Positions 8,295-17,092 are shown, numbered from the stretch's first letter. The stretch: DNA of 51,050 nucleotides from Methanolacinia paynteri (GCF_000784355.1 NZ_KN360928.1:16642-67691); one strand, 5' to 3'. The notes: generated by a model not told the origin, from the sequence alone. Translations and numbers: made by a program.

Positions 8295-9173
8295 ATGGCA
8301 GAAACTGGTGTTGATAACAAATACTTTGTACCGGCAGGAGTAGCATTTCTGGTTCTTACCGTGATCCTCGTCACGATGAAGACCGTCACCGGCTTAACGA
8401 TCTTCGGGCTTTCGAGCACGATCGTAATCGCGATCTTCGCATTCTGGCACGGTACCATCAGGTACGACTGGAAGAAGATGCTCTTCTTCTTCGTCGTGAT
8501 ATTCATCGTGAGCTGGATGTATGAGACGGTGAGCATCCTGACCGGGTTCCCGTTCGGGCATTACAACTATTCCACCGACTGGAGTCCCATGCTGGGACTC
8601 GTCCCGGTCATGATCATGCCCGCATATTTCGCAATGGGATATCTTTCCTGGACGATCGGATCGATACTGCTCGATAAGAGAGATTCGTCCGTTGCCGGCT
8701 GCGAGATTATACTTCTGCCCGTGATATCTTCATTCGTGATGGTTATGTGGGATATCTGCATGGACCCGATCAACTCCACGATCGACAGGTTATGGATATG
8801 GCACAACGGCGGCGTCTATCTCGGGGTTCCGTTCGTAAACTTCCTAGGATGGTTCCTGTGCGTGTTCACTTTTTACATGATATTCGTCTTCTTCCTGAGA
8901 TATACGGACAAAGGAAAGAATCCGGGCGCTCCAATTTCACTGAAGGCGTTCTGGATTCTGCCGGTGCTCCTCTATGCTTCAAGGACGATCGAGTTCTTCG
9001 GGGACTTTGCACTCGGGTCCAATTACGAAGTCACTGCCGGAAACGGGCATGTATACTGGACGGGGGATATCTACGGAACTCTCGCACTAATGGCGATTTT
9101 CACGATGATCTTCGTAGCATTCTACGCGATTGCGAGAGTTTACCTGAATAAAAAGGAATACTCCACTCCCTGA
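8295..9173 (+). CDS. CruF/DUF422-like carotenoid biosynthesis-type membrane protein
   Basis: The 292-residue protein has about seven or eight membrane segments and the DUF422 hallmarks: a YETVSILTGFPFGHYNYS segment, a D-x4-DP motif (DICMDPIN) and GGVYLGVPFVNFLGW. Known members include CruF and the haloarchaeal bisanhydrobacterioruberin hydratase, which add water to C50 or gamma-carotene end groups. No other carotenoid gene lies nearby and methanogens of this group are not known for bacterioruberin, so the true substrate may be another polyprenyl lipid. GGGGTGG seven bases before ATG 8295 fixes the start; a TTG at 8289 is less likely. Confidence 0.82.
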   Translation: MAETGVDNKYFVPAGVAFLVLTVILVTMKTVTGLTIFGLSSTIVIAIFAFWHGTIRYDWKKMLFFFVVIFIVSWMYETVSILTGFPFGHYNYSTDWSPMLGLVPVMIMPAYFAMGYLSWTIGSILLDKRDSSVAGCEIILLPVISSFVMVMWDICMDPINSTIDRLWIWHNGGVYLGVPFVNFLGWFLCVFTFYMIFVFFLRYTDKGKNPGAPISLKAFWILPVLLYASRTIEFFGDFALGSNYEVTAGNGHVYWTGDIYGTLALMAIFTMIFVAFYAIARVYLNKKEYSTP

Positions 9174-9212
9174 TTTTTAAACCTTTAACTGTACATAATT
9201 TACCTGACAGAT

Positions 9213-9779
9213 ATGAAAAAAGAGAGTGAAGAGAGTAAAACGAATGGCAATAATAAGGCCCTGGAGCTGAGAAAAAAAGTCCTCGATCTTGCCGGGCCGA
9301 ATGGCAAAAGCATACTGGATATCGGGGCGGGGCCTCTTGCGATATTCGCCGTAAAGAAGTACGACTGCACGGTCACGTCCGTCGATATCGACAGGGAGAA
9401 GATCGAGACATGGAGAGAAAAGGCGGAGGTGGAGGGTGTATCCGACAGGATCACATTTAAAGAGGAGGATGTCACGGCTCTTTCTTTTTCCGATGACGAG
9501 TTTGACATGTCACTCTGCTTCGGCTCCCTCCATCACATTGCCCCGGGCGACAGAAGGAAGGCGGTCCTGGAGATCTCGCGTGTAGCCAGCAGGCGGATCG
9601 TGATCTCCGATTTCACCACCGAAGGGCTGCCGGAGATTCACCCGGGGGGAGAGTTCGAACCCGTGAACTTCGACCACCTGAAGGAGATCCTTGAAAGCAA
9701 AGGGTCCCTTGAAATAATCCCGCTGGAAAAGATGATGGTTTATATCGTTGAAAAAAGGAAAGGGCCGGAAGGGAAATAG
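9213..9779 (+). CDS. Class I SAM-dependent methyltransferase
   Basis: The 188-residue protein shows motif I at residues 34-40 (ILDIGAGPLA), an acidic motif II ending TSVDID, and CFGSLHHIAPGDR, the motif IV region of UbiE/type-11 methyltransferases. This binds S-adenosylmethionine; the acceptor is unknown. A Lys/Glu-rich N-terminus precedes the fold. The gene stands alone, with an AT-rich promoter region from 9170, and converges on the UPF0210 gene. Confidence 0.85.
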   Translation: MKKESEESKTNGNNKALELRKKVLDLAGPNGKSILDIGAGPLAIFAVKKYDCTVTSVDIDREKIETWREKAEVEGVSDRITFKEEDVTALSFSDDEFDMSLCFGSLHHIAPGDRRKAVLEISRVASRRIVISDFTTEGLPEIHPGGEFEPVNFDHLKEILESKGSLEIIPLEKMMVYIVEKRKGPEGK

Positions 9780-9780
9780 A

Positions 9781-9820
9781 CCGGGGCCAGGCTCCGGCTT
9801 ATCACGATTTTTATTTTTTT
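9781..9820 (+). terminator. Hairpin plus T-run between convergent genes
   Basis: CCGGGG (9781-9786) can pair with CTCCGG (9792-9797, one G-U pair) and is followed by a T-rich run at 9808-9820. It lies directly after the methyltransferase stop and touches the stop codon of the convergent UPF0210 gene. Confidence 0.55.
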
Positions 9821-11183
9821 AATTCCTGAAGCTGTGGATGGGTGCGGGGATGCGTCCGCCGCGGTTGATGAAATCTTCGCAGCCGAACTTGTTCACTTTC
9901 TGGACCGGGGCATGGCCGAGGAGCCCACCGAACTCCACGGTGTCTCCGACGTCCTTTCCGATAACAGGAACGAGGCGGACGGCGGTCGTCTTCTGGTTGA
10001 TCATTCCTATCGCTGCCTCGTCTGCGATTATCCCGGATATAGTCGTGGCGGGTGTGTCCCCCGGTATTGCGATCATGTCGAGACCTACGGAGCATACGCA
10101 GGTCATGGCTTCGAGTTTTTCGATGGTGAGTGCACCGCGGTTTACGGCATCGATCATCCCCTGATCCTCGCTTATGGGGATGAATGCACCGGAAAGACCT
10201 CCGACGAACGAACTTGCCATAACCCCGCCCTTCTTCACCTGGTCGTTTAGGAGAGCAAGGGCGGCGGTGGTTCCCGGTGCACCGACAGACTCAAGGCCCA
10301 TCTCTTCGAGAATCTCGGCGACGCTGTCTCCTACCGCAGGGGTGGGTGCAAGGGAGAGGTCGACGATCCCGAACGGAACGCCGAGCCTGGCGGACGCCTC
10401 CTGTGCGACGAGCTGGCCGACGCGGGTGACCTTGAATGCGGTCTTCTTGACGGTCTCGCAGAGGACCTCGAAGTTTTCTCCCCGGATTCCTTCGAGTGCA
10501 TGCTTGACGACGCCCGGACCGCTTACGCCGACGTTGATTACCGCGTCGGCCTCCGATACCCCGTGGAAGGCCCCGGCCATGAACGGGTTGTCGTCGGGTG
10601 CGTTGCAGAAGACGACGAGTTTCGCACACCCGAGGGAGTTGTCGCCCTTCGTCGCTTCGGCCGTCTCCCTGACGATCTCTCCCATGAGTTTTACGGCGTC
10701 CATGTTGATCCCGGTCTTCGTGGAACCGATGTTTACCGAACTGCATACCCTTTCGGTGGAGGAGAGTGCGGCGGGAATGGAGCGGATGAGTTTTTCGTCG
10801 GTGGGGGTCATTCCCTTCGAGACGATGGCGGAGTATCCGCCGAGGAAGTTGACGCCGGTATCCGCCGCTGCCTTGTCGAGCGTCTTTGCAACAGATACGA
10901 AATCCTCCGTGGATTTGCATGCCTGCCCTGCGACGAGTGCGATGGGGGTTACGGAGATCCTCTTGTTTACGATCGGAATCCCGTATTCGAGCTCGATCTC
11001 CCTTCCGACGGGGACGAGGTTCTTTGCGATCCGGGTGATCTTGTCGTATATCTTCCGGTTCAGGGCATCAAGATCCGAATCGACACAGTCGAGAAGGCTG
11101 ATGCCGAGGGTGATCGTCCTGACGTCAAGCTTCTCCTGCTCGATCATCTTGTTCGTCTCGTTTACCTCGAAGATGTTTATCAT
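9819..11183 (-). CDS. UPF0210/DUF711 (PFL-like) family protein
   Basis: The 454-residue protein matches the UPF0210 family (often annotated PFL family or DUF711): [14 protein letters not shown] near the N-terminus, [35 protein letters not shown], and a long conserved [22 protein letters not shown] region. The length is normal. The biochemical role is unknown despite a solved fold related to pyruvate formate-lyase-like barrels. The family is almost always encoded just after a small ACT-domain protein, as here (8-base gap), implying amino acid sensing or shared function. Confidence 0.9.
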   Translation of the reverse strand: MINIFEVNETNKMIEQEKLDVRTITLGISLLDCVDSDLDALNRKIYDKITRIAKNLVPVGREIELEYGIPIVNKRISVTPIALVAGQACKSTEDFVSVAKTLDKAAADTGVNFLGGYSAIVSKGMTPTDEKLIRSIPAALSSTERVCSSVNIGSTKTGINMDAVKLMGEIVRETAEATKGDNSLGCAKLVVFCNAPDDNPFMAGAFHGVSEADAVINVGVSGPGVVKHALEGIRGENFEVLCETVKKTAFKVTRVGQLVAQEASARLGVPFGIVDLSLAPTPAVGDSVAEILEEMGLESVGAPGTTAALALLNDQVKKGGVMASSFVGGLSGAFIPISEDQGMIDAVNRGALTIEKLEAMTCVCSVGLDMIAIPGDTPATTISGIIADEAAIGMINQKTTAVRLVPVIGKDVGDTVEFGGLLGHAPVQKVNKFGCEDFINRGGRIPAPIHSFRN

Positions 11184-11191
11184 GGAAAACC

Positions 11192-11464
11192 TCAGATGCG
11201 GTGCATCTTCGTAAAGATATCCTCGTGCTGGCAGCGGATTTTGACGCCGATCTCGTCGCCGAGATTTTCGAGTTCGGCGACCATCTCCTGGTACGGTTTC
11301 GACGACCCGCCGGTGTCGACGATCATCATCATATTGAAGTAGCCCTGCACTATAGTCTGGGATATGTCCTCGACATTTACGTTGTTTTCGGCGAGGTAGG
11401 TGCAGACTTTCGCGATTATTCCGACCGTGTCCTTCCCGACGACGGTTATGATTGTCTTCTTCAT
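11192..11464 (-). CDS. ACT-domain protein (UPF0237 family)
   Basis: This 90-residue protein is a stand-alone ACT domain: [20 protein letters not shown], then [20 protein letters not shown], the ligand-binding helix-loop-strand, and a C-terminal segment with [14 protein letters not shown]. It belongs to the GcvR-like UPF0237 group, the standard partner of UPF0210. It probably binds an amino acid and modulates the neighbour. AGGAGAAGGGAGAG precedes the ATG. The divergent promoter region carries a 9-bp inverted repeat. Confidence 0.93.
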   Translation of the reverse strand: MKKTIITVVGKDTVGIIAKVCTYLAENNVNVEDISQTIVQGYFNMMMIVDTGGSSKPYQEMVAELENLGDEIGVKIRCQHEDIFTKMHRI

Positions 11465-11489
11465 GCTCTCCCTTCTCCTGTATTATTGG

Positions 11490-11520
11490 CCCTCTTCAGG
11501 CATTAATCCGATGAAGAGGG
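11490..11520. promoter_or_regulatory. 9-bp perfect inverted repeat in divergent promoter, candidate operator
   Basis: CCCTCTTCA (11490-11498) and TGAAGAGGG (11512-11520) form a perfect inverted repeat with a 13-base spacer. A minus-strand TATA (reverse of the box at 11524-11537) puts the ACT-UPF0210 transcript start near 11500, inside the repeat, so a regulator bound here could block that operon. Confidence 0.5.
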
Positions 11521-11523
11521 AAA

Positions 11524-11537
11524 CAATATTTATGTAT
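11524..11537. promoter_or_regulatory. Bidirectional TATA-like element
   Basis: CAATATTTATGTAT reads as a TATA box on both strands. On the plus strand it suits the hydrolase at 11575, whose AGGAGG ribosome binding site follows; on the minus strand it suits the ACT gene. Confidence 0.5.
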
Positions 11538-11574
11538 CGTAATATCACTTCTCAGTCAGGAGGATATTACTGGC

Positions 11575-12231
11575 ATGGCTGACTTCGTTTTTGTGCACGG
11601 CGGGAACATGGATACGGCGACGTGGAACGGGTTGACAGTAGGAGAAGAGGTCTTCACGGAGGACGGGAAGATGGGCGGACAGATCTGGGACGGGACTGTT
11701 TCATTTCTCCGGGACCTGGGCCACCGGGCCTTTGCCCCTACTCTCGCCGGGGAATATTCCTGTAATCTTTCGGGTCATATCCAGGAGATCTGTGTGTTGA
11801 TCGCAGAAAACAACCTTCATGATGTTATTCTCGTCGGCCACTCCTACGGCGGGATGGTAATTACGGGAGTGGCGGCACGGATACCGGAGAAGATCGGGCG
11901 GCTGGTATATGTCGATGCGGCTCTTCCCGGTCCGGGCCAGTCGTTATATGATCTGATCGAATCGGCGGGGATCGATACGGGGTCGTTCACGGGTCTCGAA
12001 CCCGCTCCTCCTTACGTTGAAAAATTGTTCTTCGATCCGTCTAAGATCCGGGCGATCCCGAAGACGTACATCCTCTGCACGAAGAGCGATTTTGTCTCGG
12101 TTACAGGTGTCGCCCGGAAAAAGATCGAGGCGGACCCGGAGGGGTGGGAATATTATGAGCTCCCTGCTTCCCACGTTCCTATGGCAGATTTGCCGGGGAA
12201 GTTTTACGGGCTGATCGCGGATCTTATTTAG
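11575..12231 (+). CDS. Alpha/beta hydrolase (salicylate-esterase-like fold)
   Basis: The 218-residue protein has the oxyanion-hole HGG motif at residues 8-10, a nucleophile elbow GHSYG with Ser90, and a late His in ASHVPM, with the acid probably in the CTKSDFVS region. Its size and HGGNMDTATW start resemble the MES/EstC-like group of esterases and hydroxynitrile lyases. The substrate is unknown; no signal peptide is present. AGGAGG upstream gives a strong start. Its 3' end overlaps the convergent lipoprotein gene by 8 bases. Confidence 0.88.
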   Translation: MADFVFVHGGNMDTATWNGLTVGEEVFTEDGKMGGQIWDGTVSFLRDLGHRAFAPTLAGEYSCNLSGHIQEICVLIAENNLHDVILVGHSYGGMVITGVAARIPEKIGRLVYVDAALPGPGQSLYDLIESAGIDTGSFTGLEPAPPYVEKLFFDPSKIRAIPKTYILCTKSDFVSVTGVARKKIEADPEGWEYYELPASHVPMADLPGKFYGLIADLI

Positions 12232-13792
12232 TCACCCGGAGAGTGAACGGGGCAAAATCGAATCCACCCATCGGCGTTCTCAGTTGTGCACTGAAACAGT
12301 AATCACCGGGTTCGACCGAAGGGTCGACCGAAAACGACATGTCGACATAATAATTCGCAAAACCTCTCGCGAGGAACCGGTTGGGATTCACGGATGCCCG
12401 GATTCCTTCCGGCCACGGCGGCCATTCGTCGTCCCCGCGTGGCATGTGATCCATTTCACATGACATTGTCGTCAGGTTCACGGTGACAATTCCGGTGTCG
12501 AGTTCCCTTGTGCCTATATAGAATTGTGCATGCCCCGATCCGCCCCGCGGGACTACAAGCAGTCTCTCGCAGTAACCGCCGGTGCTCTGGTAGAAATGAT
12601 ACAGTCCCGCTCCACTCATGGGCGTTCCGTCGTTAACCGCGACTCTCACCCAGTCGTCCGTGATCGCACTCGGGGCCCCTTCGACATCGGCATGAATGTA
12701 CAGCCACAGGTTGTCAGGGATCTCCGATTCAGGGAGGAGGCGGGCGGTTACCACGGACGTATATTCCTCCCCGGGTTCGGCCGTGAATTCACGGGGCTCT
12801 ATTGTTACGGATAAGTTCTCCGGCATGGGAAGGGGTTTTGTATCGTAGAGGAAGGCTACGCGGTATATATTGTAACTGACGTTTCCGTGGCTCATATTCC
12901 GGGAGTAGAAGGTGTAGTTGACCGAGGCAGACGGGGCTGGATCGGGGACGAATTTGTAGTCTGCACCTTCATAACTGTAAGTTGATACCAGGAATCTCCT
13001 GCCGTTGAACCCGCCGACCGGGGAGTTCATCAGGGCCTCCGTGCAGTTCCTGCATCCGGGCATGAGGGCGGGGTCGACCGTCTCAAGGTCTATTCCCTCA
13101 GGCAGGGTATTCCAGCCCGTACTGTCGCACTGCGGATTCGATCCGGGCGGGGGATCGAATGAGAACCAGCTCTCCGGGATGCCGGTGTTTGTTTCGATGT
13201 GTTCGTAACGTATGGTGTGGATCACGGTATCCGACGGGTAGAAGGTGGTGATATTCCATGCAAGGCCGGATTTTGGATCGATCCAGGCCTGTATCTTCGA
13301 ACTTGCGTATGTGGTGTACTTTTTCGACCACGGTTCGGTTATTACTTCGATCCCGTAGAGCGTCCGGCCGTCTTCCTTCATTGTTCCGGTGACGGAAAAA
13401 TCGCCGTCCCTGACGATCTCCCGGACCATCGCCTGATAATCGTTTTGCGGGAGATCCCTGATCTCCGGCTGGACTATGTATACATTTTCCCCTGCATCGT
13501 AGCTTACAGCGGTTGTCAGGTTCATGCAGAGGAAGGAGCCGGGAGCGACATAGGTTTTGTTTAGATATTCAAGGCGGTATTCGGCGGGAGATTTCCAGTC
13601 GAAGATGACCTGCCCGTCGGAGTCCGAAGAATATTTTGAGGTGTAGTCGCGGATGTTGTCCGCTTTTTCCAGGAACCTTGATCCGAGTTCCGAGGCTGTA
13701 AGGTTCTCCGCGGGAGTGTCGGTGCAGCCTGAAGCGGAAGAAAAGGAAATAAAAAGAACGGCAATGGTCAGGATAAACAGGATGTTTTTCAT
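12224..13792 (-). CDS. Secreted lipoprotein with LolA-like N-terminal domain
   Basis: The 522-residue protein has a signal peptide ending in lipobox SASGC (Cys23). Residues about 35-215 resemble archaeal LolA/LppX-like lipoprotein carriers: helix with SRFLEKADNIRDYTSKYSS, then alternating beta strands (YRLEYLNKTYVAPGSF, AWIDPKSGLAWNITTFYPSD). The C-terminal half looks like beta-sandwich domains with conserved Trp and Cys and several N-x-S/T sites suited to S-layer-type glycosylation. It probably works at the cell surface, perhaps binding lipid or a hydrophobic ligand; this is inferred. Its ATG overlaps the stop of the upstream acetyltransferase gene. Confidence 0.7.
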   Translation of the reverse strand: MKNILFILTIAVLFISFSSASGCTDTPAENLTASELGSRFLEKADNIRDYTSKYSSDSDGQVIFDWKSPAEYRLEYLNKTYVAPGSFLCMNLTTAVSYDAGENVYIVQPEIRDLPQNDYQAMVREIVRDGDFSVTGTMKEDGRTLYGIEVITEPWSKKYTTYASSKIQAWIDPKSGLAWNITTFYPSDTVIHTIRYEHIETNTGIPESWFSFDPPPGSNPQCDSTGWNTLPEGIDLETVDPALMPGCRNCTEALMNSPVGGFNGRRFLVSTYSYEGADYKFVPDPAPSASVNYTFYSRNMSHGNVSYNIYRVAFLYDTKPLPMPENLSVTIEPREFTAEPGEEYTSVVTARLLPESEIPDNLWLYIHADVEGAPSAITDDWVRVAVNDGTPMSGAGLYHFYQSTGGYCERLLVVPRGGSGHAQFYIGTRELDTGIVTVNLTTMSCEMDHMPRGDDEWPPWPEGIRASVNPNRFLARGFANYYVDMSFSVDPSVEPGDYCFSAQLRTPMGGFDFAPFTLRVTK

Positions 13793-14568
13793 TTCATCAT
13801 CTTATCCATGATATTTTCAAACCGGCCATTGCTGATCGGGTGATGGCTGATTACCTCCCCGTTGTACATAATGCAGAATGTCCCGAAGGGACACGGTGAG
13901 TTCTGAACTGATTCCGCACTCTCCATCTCGATCAGGCGGGGAGTCAGGCCGTACTTTTTTTCGGCGGACTCCATGATGGCTGCGACGTTCTTCTCTGAAT
14001 ACGGGCATTGTGCCGAGCGGAATATCACTAGACCTTCGGGATACTTCTCACGGTTCTTCTCCATTTCCGGCCTGAACCTAGGGTCGGCAGCGTCCGGGTC
14101 GAATTTGAGTGCGAGCAGTTCGAAATCAGGTTCGGCTGAATCCACCGGGACAAAACCCTTTTTGACGAAGATATCCTTTTTGGCCATGAACGAACCTTTC
14201 CTCGTGACGACGGCAACACCTTTCATCCCGGCCGCTTTCGCCTCCTCGATACAGGCGTCGATGAGTAGGGAGGCATATCCCTTTCCCTTGAACTCCTTTT
14301 TGAACCCGACGAAGATGCAATGGATGAACATGTATCCGTCCGCATCGACGGGGCGGTGGGCATACCGGCCGGGGATGTATTCGAGCATCCCCTGATATCC
14401 TCCTTCTTCCGAAACGAGCGCCTTTATCCTCAGGCCGAGCGGGTAATACCTAGTGAACCAGTCGATCTTTCTCCTCAGTTCGACGTGTTTTTTTATGTCC
14501 TTGTAACCGCACACCCCGTATTCTGCGATATTTTCGGGAGTGAGATCGATGACTGAGATGTCTTGCAT
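13789..14568 (-). CDS. GNAT acetyltransferase with C-terminal YoaP domain
   Basis: From ATG 14568 the protein has 259 residues; GGTGGTGATCCGT precedes it, and a GTG at 14580 is a weaker alternative. Residues about 70-150 form a GNAT core with FKGKGYASLLIDACIEEAKA, the acetyl-CoA pyrophosphate loop (Q/R-x-x-G-x-G/A form). The last 75 residues form a thioredoxin-like YoaP domain with SAQCPYSEKNV and QNSPCPFGTFCIMYNGE. The fusion is typical of this family in archaea and firmicutes; the acceptor is unknown. It overlaps the downstream lipoprotein gene by 4 bases. Confidence 0.88.
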   Translation of the reverse strand: MQDISVIDLTPENIAEYGVCGYKDIKKHVELRRKIDWFTRYYPLGLRIKALVSEEGGYQGMLEYIPGRYAHRPVDADGYMFIHCIFVGFKKEFKGKGYASLLIDACIEEAKAAGMKGVAVVTRKGSFMAKKDIFVKKGFVPVDSAEPDFELLALKFDPDAADPRFRPEMEKNREKYPEGLVIFRSAQCPYSEKNVAAIMESAEKKYGLTPRLIEMESAESVQNSPCPFGTFCIMYNGEVISHHPISNGRFENIMDKMMK

Positions 14569-14638
14569 ACGGATCACCACCTTGAAATTTTTAATGCTGC
14601 TGTTAGTCCGATCATTTTATCCTCCGGCTTTCTCCGTT

Positions 14639-14953
14639 TTATTCATCAAACAGCTCGATCCGAAAAACGACGGGCCTGATACCGTCCGAGCAGCAGGCGA
14701 TTATAGTGCGGTCGTCTTTCATCCAGCCTTCGAATAATCCATGCGAAAAGTTACCTCCTGCAAAAAGGACTGCGACAAACGGATGAATGTCCCGCCACGC
14801 CCAGTCGCAGAATCCGGGAGGTTTTTCAAGACCGCAAACGAACTCATCCCCCTCCTGAAAACATGGGCAGGGACCGACCTCGTCCTGACAATATTCGGCG
14901 GCCAGATCGGGGTTGAACATTTTTTTGACTACGGTGATCCTGCACTGCTGCAT
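14639..14953 (-). CDS. TIGR04076 family cysteine-rich protein
   Basis: From ATG 14953, preceded by GAGG, the protein has 104 residues with the TIGR04076 pattern: CRITVVKKMFNPDLAAEYC, then PCPCFQEGDEF, EKPPGFCDWAWRDI and CCSDGIRPVVFRIE. Eight cysteines in about 90 residues suggest metal or Fe-S binding, but no function is established. The family is common in anaerobes. A longer frame reaches 14992 but would start before the promoter-proximal palindrome. The promoter is probably the ATTATAAATTTGC box at 15009-15021 (minus strand). Confidence 0.85.
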   Translation of the reverse strand: MQQCRITVVKKMFNPDLAAEYCQDEVGPCPCFQEGDEFVCGLEKPPGFCDWAWRDIHPFVAVLFAGGNFSHGLFEGWMKDDRTIIACCSDGIRPVVFRIELFDE

Positions 14954-14964
14954 CGGTCTTCCTC

Positions 14965-14979
14965 TTCGAAATTTTCGAA
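14965..14979. promoter_or_regulatory. 15-nt palindrome ahead of the TIGR04076 gene
   Basis: TTCGAAA-T-TTTCGAA is a perfect palindrome around one central base. It lies between the inferred transcript start (about 14985) and the ribosome binding site of the gene at 14953. Confidence 0.4.
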
Positions 14980-15167
14980 TCTGCTCATACAATTACGGTA
15001 TAATCAAAGCAAATTTATAATATTATCTGGGTCAGTAAGTCTCGATTTTACTTTAAGCTGAAGTAGAACAGAACCTGAATTGGAAACTGATCCATCTGAT
15101 AAAACTAAAATTAGTGATAGACATCTAAAAATCATAGAAAGGAACAGATCACTGGTTCATATAGAAC

Positions 15168-15173
15168 AAAAAA
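15168..15173 (-). terminator. T-run after the AT-rich two-gene island
   Basis: On the minus strand six T residues occur about 35 bases past the stop of the HEPN-like gene, next to short GTTC/GAAC inverted repeats. The 14993-15206 stretch otherwise holds no gene. Confidence 0.4.
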
Positions 15174-15206
15174 GATTGAACTAGATATTAGAAGAAGGGT
15201 TTGATT

Positions 15207-16163
15207 TTAAATTTTATGTATTCCTCCTTCATTTACATAAAAATGAATGCTTCTCATACACGTAATCATTAACAATATAATTTCGGCAGCGGAATCCTTT
15301 TCAATAATCCAATGATCTAATGACAATTTATGAACCTTATGAATAGCTGGGTTTCTGAAAGTTCCTATAAAACTGCACATTTTTTGATGTTCGGTGAGAA
15401 TTACTTTAATCTTCTTTGATCCAAGTCTCTGTCCAATTTCATCTATACCATTAGCATCTGTTAAATCAATCCCTTTTTGATTACCGACTCTTCTAAGATA
15501 TGATTCAAAGGCACCAGCGGCATCATCAATCGCATTTGAGGGATTATTAGATATTTTTATTAAAGAATCACAAAGTAATTTTCTTTCAGGATCAATGATG
15601 TTAGCATAACAATTTTGTCCTAATTTATCGGAAAGGAAAATTTCAGCTGATATTTGATCATTGATAGTGTTGATTACTTTATTTATATTAGAATATTGGG
15701 TTTTTGAGGACGGAACTATTTTTAAAATCTCTTCTTTATTTAGACCACTAATACCAATATATTTACAAAAATTATTCATTGTTTTTATAATTATTCGAGG
15801 ATTTGCATCTATATCAAAGACTACTTTTGTTTTTCTTACAGCTTCTTCAGGATTTTCATCATTTAGAATATAATCACAAATTAGGATAAACGGTTTATAA
15901 TGGAAAAGAGCCTCTTTAAAAATTACAGTATAATCTCCATTTAGATGTTTTATCAATGAAGAACAATTAGGGGATAATTTAATTAATCCATTTTCAGTTA
16001 AAAAAAAATTTAGTTGGTTACCCATGACAATTACTCTTCTTATAGATTCTTTACCAACTTTAAGATAGTTACAAAGATATCCTATATCACCCTCTTTTTT
16101 TGAGAGGGCTTCGATACATTGAACAATTGCCTTTGCAGATATTTCCGGAATTGCGTACTTCAT
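15207..16163 (-). CDS. HEPN/Abi-C-like protein, candidate defence effector
   Basis: The 318-residue protein shows no name-giving family by eye in its first 200 residues, which look helical with a winged-helix-like start. Residues 205-318 resemble the abortive infection C-terminal/HEPN class: NAIDDAAGAFESYLRRVG, then R270-N-P-A-I-H275, an R-x4-H motif as in HEPN ribonucleases, and a final helix ending CMRSIHFYVNEG. HEPN proteins of this type are often RNases in toxin-antitoxin or abortive infection systems. The gene is very AT-rich (14 of 60 G+C in the row at 15541), unlike its neighbours, and starts 4 bases after the partner gene. Function is inferred. Confidence 0.6.
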   Translation of the reverse strand: MKYAIPEISAKAIVQCIEALSKKEGDIGYLCNYLKVGKESIRRVIVMGNQLNFFLTENGLIKLSPNCSSLIKHLNGDYTVIFKEALFHYKPFILICDYILNDENPEEAVRKTKVVFDIDANPRIIIKTMNNFCKYIGISGLNKEEILKIVPSSKTQYSNINKVINTINDQISAEIFLSDKLGQNCYANIIDPERKLLCDSLIKISNNPSNAIDDAAGAFESYLRRVGNQKGIDLTDANGIDEIGQRLGSKKIKVILTEHQKMCSFIGTFRNPAIHKVHKLSLDHWIIEKDSAAEIILLMITCMRSIHFYVNEGGIHKI

Positions 16164-16167
16164 TTGA

Positions 16168-17049
16168 TTAGGGATTATTTATTTTCTCTTTTAACTTTAA
16201 AATATTCTCAGAGATCTTATCTATATCGCTATTTTCATCGATTGTGACATTTAGATTTATATTAATTTCACCTGAAATAAAAGATTGACCTTTATTAATT
16301 GTAGAAGGTAAAAAATCATTTTTATGAATTGGGTTACTACTCTCATTTCTAGGAGAATCTATTTTTTTTTCTAAACTTTCCTTTTGGGCATTCTCTTCTA
16401 ATGATCTTTTCTCTTTTTCAGGACTCTTTACATCAAGAGAAGGATTTTCTGAGTTTATAGATTCTTTAGGATTGATTAAAAGATGATAATTATTTGTATT
16501 CTCATTTACTCCAATTATTTTACCATATTCTAAAAATTTTATAAGATTATTTATTTGAGATTGATTGGATTGATCAGCTTGAGCACATTTTCCAATACTT
16601 CGAACTAAGTCATCTTTACTAATTTCTGGGGTCATTTGAAAAATTTGAATTGCATGTTTTCCAAACCAAGTATTGAGCAATATTTTACCAAATGCAATTT
16701 CCGCTTCCGGTTGATCCCACTCTAATATATTAAAATAATCCACAACCTCAGATATTGGTTTATATTTACCTCTTTCACTTTCTTCAGTGAGACCAATTTG
16801 GTTAAAAAAGCTCAAAACACCACTAACACTGACTTCATGTAATTGAGCAAAGGGAGCAATGTCCGCATATGATACAAAATTATTCCCTTTATTACTACCA
16901 ATATTTAATGCTTTTAAAACAACTAAATGATTTTCAAACGAGGACTTCCGAAATGGAATTGGATACTTCAATATTTGTTTAGGACTTCTTTTTCGACCTT
17001 TCTTTTCTTCTTTAGGAGATTCAGTTAGGGAAGTATCTTCATCCATCAT
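16168..17049 (-). CDS. Uncharacterised partner protein with winged-helix-like segments
   Basis: Not a family I recognise with certainty; it resembles DUF5343-type proteins. From ATG 17049 it has 293 residues. An extension to 17121 (TTG) is open but would run through the inferred promoter. Residues 1-30 are charged and low in complexity, 35-195 are a folded region with two possible winged helices (NFVSYADIAPFAQLHEVSV and KDDLVRSIGKC...LIKFLEYGKI), 200-255 are a Lys/Glu/Ser-rich linker, and the end (ININLNVTIDENSD) is a strand plus helix seen in defence-linked proteins. The TATA at 17081-17092 fits this start. Upstream partner of the HEPN-like gene. Confidence 0.6.
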   Translation of the reverse strand: MMDEDTSLTESPKEEKKGRKRSPKQILKYPIPFRKSSFENHLVVLKALNIGSNKGNNFVSYADIAPFAQLHEVSVSGVLSFFNQIGLTEESERGKYKPISEVVDYFNILEWDQPEAEIAFGKILLNTWFGKHAIQIFQMTPEISKDDLVRSIGKCAQADQSNQSQINNLIKFLEYGKIIGVNENTNNYHLLINPKESINSENPSLDVKSPEKEKRSLEENAQKESLEKKIDSPRNESSNPIHKNDFLPSTINKGQSFISGEININLNVTIDENSDIDKISENILKLKEKINNP

Positions 17050-17080
17050 GATCACTATGATATTAAAATAATTCTCAAGA

Positions 17081-17092
17081 GATAATAAAAAT
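17081..17092 (-). promoter_or_regulatory. TATA box of the AT-rich two-gene operon
   Basis: On the minus strand TATTTTATTATC lies about 39 bases before ATG 17049, implying a transcript start near 17062 and a leader of about 13 bases with a short GTGATC ahead of the ATG. Confidence 0.45.

Noticed and set aside
10174-11214. Plus-strand open frame opposite UPF0210
   Set aside because: Shadow of the conserved minus-strand gene; no motif or ribosome binding site.
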